Source of the DNA: an uncultured Clostridia bacterium
Lineage (GTDB): Bacteria > Bacillota > Clostridia > Christensenellales > Aristaeellaceae
Length of the DNA: 9,795 nt
Assembly (NCBI GenBank): GCA_937874275.1
Contig: CALNAU010000130.1
Span: forward strand, 1 to 9,795
Reading direction: 5' to 3'
Part shown: positions 6,832-9,795 of the stretch, piece by piece
How positions within the stretch are numbered: the first letter of the stretch is position 1
Layout: each line of letters opens with the position of its first letter
Notes under the pieces: generated by a model
Seen by the model: the letters and a program-made list of their open reading frames with translations, nothing else
Databases searched by the model: none
What the model was told of the DNA's origin: nothing
Translations under genes and position numbers: made by a program

Positions 6832-6847
6832 TTGAATGAGCGTTCAA
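6832..6847 (-). promoter_or_regulatory. ArsR/SmtB-type metal operator
   Basis: The minus strand reads TTGAACGCTCATTCAA, a perfect 5-bp inverted repeat of the form TGAA-N6-TTCA. This is the spacing I know from SmtB and CzrA zinc-sensor operators. It begins 8 bp after the -10 box, so it covers the expected transcription start, where a bound repressor would block expression until Zn or Cd releases it. No ArsR-family regulator is encoded in the window, so the sensor must lie elsewhere. Confidence 0.65.
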
Positions 6848-6855
6848 CCGAGGTC

Positions 6856-6885
6856 ATTATAGTTGAGCGCACGGACAACTGTCAA
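6856..6885 (-). promoter_or_regulatory. Consensus sigma-A promoter of the metal-efflux operon
   Basis: On the minus strand the -35 is a perfect TTGACA (6885-6880) and the -10 a perfect TATAAT (6861-6856), with an 18-bp spacer. The expected start falls near 6849, next to the ArsR/SmtB-type operator. A full-consensus promoter is what one expects of a gene kept silent by a repressor. Confidence 0.85.
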
Positions 6886-6985
6886 CAACCGGGCCGCAGC
6901 AAAGAATATTTTTACAATTGCGCCATCACCCGCATGATATGGGCGCATTTTGTCCGCTGAATACCTGCGGCGCGCCGTGCTTTAT

Positions 6986-7039
6986 TTGACAAGCGGCCCG
7001 CATCAGCATAGGATATACCCATGCGACAGCATGTCGTAT
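6986..7039 (+). promoter_or_regulatory. Candidate promoter and start-site dyad of the small lipoprotein gene
   Basis: TTGACA (6986-6991) is followed after 17 bp by TAGGAT (7009-7014), a perfect -35 with a moderate -10. Starting about where transcription would begin is a 19-bp dyad, ATGCGACAGCATGTCGTAT (7021-7039), with arms CGACA/TGTCG plus matching outer bases. It could be a repressor site or a short leader hairpin. The gene's AGGAGG lies at 7049-7054, 8 nt before its ATG. Confidence 0.55.
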
Positions 7040-7062
7040 GACTTGAATAGGAGGATTGAACG

Positions 7063-7269
7063 ATGAAAAAGTCCACCATGAAGAAACTGACCGTACTGAT
7101 GTCGGTGCTGATGATCGCCCTGCTGCTGGCCGGCTGCCAGCCCAAGGCCCCCGCGGCCACCGCCACCCCGGTGCCCGCCACCGATGCGCCCGCCGCCACC
7201 GAGGCAGCCCCCGCTGCCCCCGAGACCTCGCCGGAAGCGCCCGCCGCTTCCCCCGCTACCGGCGGCTGA
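7063..7269 (+). CDS. Very small Pro/Ala/Thr-rich lipoprotein
   Basis: This 68-aa protein has a basic N-terminus (MKKSTMKK), a hydrophobic stretch and the lipobox LLAGC, with Cys25 as the lipidated residue after signal peptidase II cleavage. The remaining 43 or so residues are almost only Ala, Pro, Thr and Glu, with no folded domain visible, ending in GG. Many Clostridia lipoproteins have such a low-complexity linker before a substrate-binding domain; here the protein simply stops. It has a clear ribosome binding site and its own promoter and terminator, so it looks like a real short gene rather than random frame. It may be a remnant of a longer lipoprotein or a surface linker peptide; its function is unknown. 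Confidence 0.75.
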   Translation: MKKSTMKKLTVLMSVLMIALLLAGCQPKAPAATATPVPATDAPAATEAAPAAPETSPEAPAASPATGG

Positions 7270-7303
7270 TAGGCAGCCAAAGAGCGTATTTACGCTTTCC
7301 TGG

Positions 7304-7348
7304 AAAGCCCCTGCGGATACGCTCCGCGGGGGCTTTGTGGTTTCTTTT
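7304..7348 (+). terminator. Rho-independent terminator after the lipoprotein gene
   Basis: AAAGCCCC-T-GCGGA (7304-7317) pairs with TCCGC-G-GGGGCTTT (7323-7336), a 14-bp stem with one T-G wobble and a 5-nt loop, followed by GTGGTTTCTTTT. A smaller hairpin, AGCGTA-TT-TACGCT (7283-7296), precedes it. The strong stem separates the lipoprotein transcript from the CoADR operon, although read-through is possible because the U-tract starts four bases after the stem. Confidence 0.8.
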
Positions 7349-7367
7349 GTTCACAAAAGGGTACAAT
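7344..7367 (+). promoter_or_regulatory. Candidate operator and -10 box of the CoADR operon
   Basis: CTTTTGT-TC-ACAAAAG (7344-7359) is a perfect 7-bp inverted repeat lying two bases before a -10-like TACAAT (7362-7367). I see no good -35 at normal spacing, so an activator binding the dyad, or a repressor covering the promoter, are both possible. The TTGT..ACAA core recalls sites of redox regulators, but the spacing does not fit the Rex or FNR consensus I know. Confidence 0.45.
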
Positions 7368-7409
7368 CTTTGTTGCCGGCAAACGGCACAAGGAGGATGT
7401 ACTGTTATC

Positions 7410-9065
7410 ATGTCCAAGGTACTGATTGTGGGGGGCGTCGCGGGCGGCGCAAGCTGTGCTGCGCGGTTGCGCCGCCTGGATGAATCGGCACAGATTGTTT
7501 TGCTTGAGCGGGGGGAGTACATCTCCTACGCCAATTGCGGCCTGCCCTATCATGTGGGCGGTGTAATCGAGCCGCGCGATGAGCTGCTGCTGATGACGCC
7601 CGAGCTGATGAACGACCGCTTCAATGTGGATGTGCGCGTGCGCCAGGAGGTCACGGCCATCGACCGGCAAAACAAGCGCGTTACTGTGGTGGACCACGCG
7701 AGCGGCAAAAGCTATGAGGAACGCTACGACACTTTGGTGCTGTCGCCCGGCTCCTCGCCGCTGAGGCCCCCGATTCCGGGCATCGATTCCCCCCGCATTC
7801 GCACGCTGTGGACGGTGCCGGATACCGATGAGGTGCGCCGCATCATCCGGGAGGAGCATGTGCAGCGCGCGGTGGTCATCGGCGGCGGCTTCATCGGCCT
7901 GGAGATGGCGGAGAACCTGCGCCACCTGGGGCTGAAGGTCAGCCTGGTGGAGGCCATGGATCAGGTGATGGCTCCGCTGGATATCGAGATGGCCCATGTG
8001 CTGCACGGGCATATCCGCCAGCATGGGGTAGAGCTGATTCTGGGCGACGGCGTGGATTCCTTCCGCGATGAGGGCCGGCGGGTGCGCATCAGCCTCAAGA
8101 GTGGCCGCGAGCTGGCGGCCGAGCTGGTCATCCTGTCCATCGGCGTGCGCCCCAACGGCGACCTGGCCAAGGAGGCTGGCCTGGCCGTCAATCAGCGCGG
8201 CGGCATCGTGGTGGATGCGCACATGCGCACGGAGGACCCGGTCATCTACGCGGTGGGCGACGCCGTGGAGGTGGAAGACTTTGTGTTCGGCGGCCCCACC
8301 ATGATTCCGCTGGCGGGCCCCGCCAACAAGCAGGGGCGCATCGCGGCGGATAACATCGCCGGCCTCAACCAGCGCTATGAGGGCAGCCTGGGCGCTGCCG
8401 TGGCCAAGGTGTTTGACCTGACGGCCGCTAGCGTGGGCGCCAATGAAAAGGCGCTGCTCCGCCGCGGGCTGGTGCGCGGGCAGGATTATGAGACCGTGCT
8501 TATCCGCCAGAACAGCCACGCGGGCTATTACCCGGGGGCGGAGCCCATGTACGTCAAGCTGCTGTTCTCCATGGATGGCAAAAAGATATACGGCGCGCAG
8601 GCGGTGGGGTATGCCGGCGTGGACAAGCGTATTGATACCCTGGCCGTGGCCATGCGGCTGGGTGCTGCCGTGCAGCAGCTCAAGGCGCTGGAAATGAGTT
8701 ACGCCCCACCCTACTCCTCCGCCAAGGACCCGGTTAACATGCTGGGCTTCATGGCGGACAACCTGTTGCAGGGGCACGCCCAATTTGCCCCGTGGGATGC
8801 GCTGGACAATCCCGGCGACGCCCAGGTACTGGACGTGCGCGAGGATTGGGAGTTGACGGAGTATACGCTGCCCGGCGCCAAGCACATCCCGCTGGGCGAG
8901 CTGCGCCGCCGCGCCAACGAGCTGAACCGAGAAAAGCCTGTCATCGTCGTCTGCGCCGCAGGCGTGCGCGCCCATACCGCGGCCCGCATGCTGCGCAACC
9001 TGGGCTTCGAGCGGGCCGACATCTACCCGGGCGGGGCGGAATTCTACCGCGCCACCCATGCCTGA
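7410..9065 (+). CDS. CoA-disulfide-reductase-like flavoprotein with C-terminal rhodanese domain (CoADR-RHD)
   Basis: This 551-aa protein fuses two catalytic units. Residues 1-445 form a class III FAD/NAD(P)H disulfide reductase: the FAD dinucleotide fold IVGGVAGGASCAARLRR (6-22), the single redox Cys43 in YANCGLPYHVGG (40-51), the NAD(P)H fold VVIGGGFIGLEMAENL (155-170), the FAD-contacting YAVGDA (280-285) and the signature SYAPPYSSAKDP (430-441). Residues about 460-551 are a rhodanese domain with active Cys515 in the loop CAAGVR. Family members reduce CoA disulfide, CoA persulfide, polysulfide or sulfur using NAD(P)H, with the rhodanese passing sulfane sulfur. The ATG at 7410 is preceded by AGGAGG at 7391-7396, an unusually long 13-nt gap. 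The open frame extends upstream to 7056 but lacks family similarity there. It is probably co-transcribed with the secreted protein gene 15 nt downstream. Confidence 0.93.
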   Translation: MSKVLIVGGVAGGASCAARLRRLDESAQIVLLERGEYISYANCGLPYHVGGVIEPRDELLLMTPELMNDRFNVDVRVRQEVTAIDRQNKRVTVVDHASGKSYEERYDTLVLSPGSSPLRPPIPGIDSPRIRTLWTVPDTDEVRRIIREEHVQRAVVIGGGFIGLEMAENLRHLGLKVSLVEAMDQVMAPLDIEMAHVLHGHIRQHGVELILGDGVDSFRDEGRRVRISLKSGRELAAELVILSIGVRPNGDLAKEAGLAVNQRGGIVVDAHMRTEDPVIYAVGDAVEVEDFVFGGPTMIPLAGPANKQGRIAADNIAGLNQRYEGSLGAAVAKVFDLTAASVGANEKALLRRGLVRGQDYETVLIRQNSHAGYYPGAEPMYVKLLFSMDGKKIYGAQAVGYAGVDKRIDTLAVAMRLGAAVQQLKALEMSYAPPYSSAKDPVNMLGFMADNLLQGHAQFAPWDALDNPGDAQVLDVREDWELTEYTLPGAKHIPLGELRRRANELNREKPVIVVCAAGVRAHTAARMLRNLGFERADIYPGGAEFYRATHA

Positions 9066-9080
9066 ACCAAAGGAGGGACT

Positions 9081-9554
9081 ATGAACCTGTTCACCATCCG
9101 CCACATCCGTCGTCCTGTTGGCCTTGCGCTGATGCTGGCGATGCTGCTGACACTGCCTGCCCTGGCCACCCAGCCCACCCCCGCGCCCACCTGGCCGCCC
9201 GCGGCGGAGCAGCCCCAAACAGAATGGACCGAGGCCGAGGCGGCCCTCATCGCCGGTGCGCGCACCCTGTTGGTGGACGAGCTGGGCATTGACGGTGCCT
9301 ACCTGCCCCAGGGCACCCTGACGGTGGAGATGATGACCCTCTGGGGCCCGGAGCGCGAGGTGGCGCTGGCCATCTTTGACGACCAGCCGGGCGGCGTGCT
9401 CTACGCCGTGTACCTGGATCCCGTGGATGGCACACCACTGCAAGCCGAGGCCTTCCGGATGGAGGACGGCGTGTGCATCACCGAGCTGCTCTACCAGCAG
9501 GAGGGATTGGTCGCCGTGCCCGAGGGGCTGGAGGGGATTGAGGGTAGGAAGTAA
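9081..9554 (+). CDS. Secreted protein of unknown function
   Basis: This 157-aa protein begins with a signal peptide: basic residues up to about 11, a hydrophobic core (GLALMLAMLLTLP) and a likely signal peptidase I site after ALA (about residue 29). No lipobox is present. A Pro/Thr linker (30-45) leads to one small domain of about 105 residues with helix EAEAALIAGARTLLVDELGI (51-70) and strands VALAIFDD and VLYAVYLDPVDGTPLQAE. The helix-then-sheet pattern, with a Y-x-V-x-D-x-x-x-G motif, is reminiscent of PepSY-like domains, but I do not recognise the family. It has one Cys (132). AGGAGGG lies 4 nt before the ATG. Its gene follows the CoADR-rhodanese stop by 15 nt, so the two are probably an operon and it may act on the outside in the same stress response. 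Confidence 0.85.
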   Translation: MNLFTIRHIRRPVGLALMLAMLLTLPALATQPTPAPTWPPAAEQPQTEWTEAEAALIAGARTLLVDELGIDGAYLPQGTLTVEMMTLWGPEREVALAIFDDQPGGVLYAVYLDPVDGTPLQAEAFRMEDGVCITELLYQQEGLVAVPEGLEGIEGRK

Positions 9555-9564
9555 GCGCGAGGGA

Positions 9565-9596
9565 GTTAGGGGTTAGGAGTTAGCGGTTAGCTGTTA
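9565..9596 (+). repeat. Degenerate heptanucleotide array GTTAGNN
   Basis: Four consecutive 7-bp units, GTTAGGG, GTTAGGA, GTTAGCG and GTTAGCT, are followed by a partial GTTA. The first five bases are invariant and the last two vary. It starts 10 bp after the stop codon of the secreted protein gene. GTTAGCGGTTAGC (9579-9591) is the exact reverse complement of bases in the array at 9741-9795. Confidence 0.85.
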
Positions 9597-9653
9597 TTTG
9601 GCTTGATTTGTGTAACGCAGCAGTTACCCTCCCAATGTAGCCTAATCAATCCG

Positions 9654-9673
9654 GTTCTGAGCTTCAACAGAAC
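9654..9673. other. Small hairpin before the terminator
   Basis: GTTCTG (9654-9659) pairs with CAGAAC (9668-9673) around an 8-nt loop. It has no U-tract and may be only local structure, or part of the repeat-flanked element. Confidence 0.35.
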
Positions 9674-9679
9674 ATCCGA

Positions 9680-9715
9680 ATGCAAAAAGCGGCCTTCATC
9701 AGCCGCTTTTTGCAT
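9680..9715. terminator. Strong symmetric Rho-independent terminator
   Basis: ATGCAAAAAGCGGC (9680-9693) pairs perfectly with GCCGCTTTTTGCAT (9702-9715) around an 8-nt loop. The A5/T5 tracts make it work in both directions. It ends the CoADR/secreted protein transcript on the plus strand and could also end a minus-strand transcript entering from the right. Confidence 0.85.
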
Positions 9716-9740
9716 TGGTACAAATACCGGGATATCATTC

Positions 9741-9795
9741 AACCGCTAACCGCTAACCGCTAACCGCTAACCGCTAACCGCTAACCGCTAACCGC
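9741..9795 (-). repeat. Perfect heptanucleotide array CGCTAAC (GTTAGCG on the minus strand), open at the window end
   Basis: Seven complete identical CGCTAAC units (9744-9792) are flanked by a partial AAC (9741-9743) and CGC (9793-9795), so the array continues beyond the window. On the minus strand it reads GTTAGCG, the same unit family as the plus-strand array at 9565-9596 but in inverted orientation. No spacers are present. Confidence 0.92.

Noticed and set aside
7009..7020. CsoR/CstR-type operator suggested by GGATATACCC near a sulfur-related gene
   Set aside because: Only one half-site is visible with no symmetric GGGTAT partner at suitable spacing.
7344..7359. Rex or FNR binding site
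   Set aside because: The dyad has the TTGT..ACAA flavour, but the two-base centre does not fit the wider spacing of those consensus sites as I know them.
7056..7409. N-terminal extension of the CoADR open frame up to 7056
   Set aside because: It overlaps the lipoprotein gene in another frame, contains the terminator region, and shows no family similarity. The FAD-binding fold begins right after the ATG at 7410.
9565..9795. CRISPR array or telomere-like repeat
   Set aside because: Units are 7 bp, contiguous and without spacers, so not CRISPR. Resemblance of one unit to TTAGGG telomeres is superficial; the main unit is GTTAGCG and the setting is bacterial.

Overview
The window is GC-rich DNA that looks like the chromosome of a high-GC Firmicute, most likely a Clostridia-type anaerobe. 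This is inference from strong AGGAGG-type ribosome binding sites, sigma-A-like promoters (one with perfect TTGACA/TATAAT boxes), Firmicute-style gene families and a Pro/Ala/Thr-rich lipoprotein. No rRNA, tRNA, transposase, integrase, phage gene or CRISPR array is visible. Coding is dense, and no stretch above 300 bases lacks a gene.

Layout. Positions 28-6803 are on the minus strand and form three transcription units; read in the direction of transcription they run right to left. (1) A metal-efflux operon at 6803-4747 encodes a 74-aa metallochaperone-like HMA protein, overlapping by 4 nt a 611-aa PIB-2 (Zn/Cd/Pb) P-type ATPase. It has a consensus promoter and an ArsR/SmtB-type operator. (2) An ABC operon at 4648-1590 encodes an ATPase, a 523-aa internally duplicated ABC-2 permease and a PNP/UDP-family nucleoside phosphorylase. 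A hairpin and a promoter with a dyad precede it, and a hairpin terminator at 1426-1472 follows it. (3) A pair at 1340-28 encodes a cytoplasmic CVWC DsbA-family thiol oxidoreductase coupled by an ATGA overlap to a GNAT enzyme closely resembling AAC(6')-I aminoglycoside acetyltransferases.

The plus strand carries 7063-9554. First comes a 68-aa lipoprotein that is essentially lipobox plus disordered tail, with its own promoter and terminator. Then come a CoA-disulfide-reductase-like flavoprotein with a C-terminal rhodanese domain and, 15 nt downstream, a 157-aa secreted protein of unknown function. A perfect inverted repeat sits just upstream of a candidate -10 box for this pair.

The right end (9555-9795) is non-coding. 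A degenerate GTTAGNN heptamer array and a perfect CGCTAAC heptamer array, inverted relative to each other, flank two hairpins, one of them a strong symmetric terminator. The second array runs off the window.

The recurring themes are metal, thiol and sulfur stress and drug or envelope defence: Zn/Cd efflux, a CXXC oxidoreductase, a CoADR-rhodanese, an aminoglycoside acetyltransferase-like enzyme and an ABC exporter. That these form one functional island is inference from adjacency. I did not find a clearly new multi-gene system. The most unexplained items are the inverted heptamer arrays, the phosphorylase inside an ABC exporter operon, and the small exported proteins flanking the CoADR gene.
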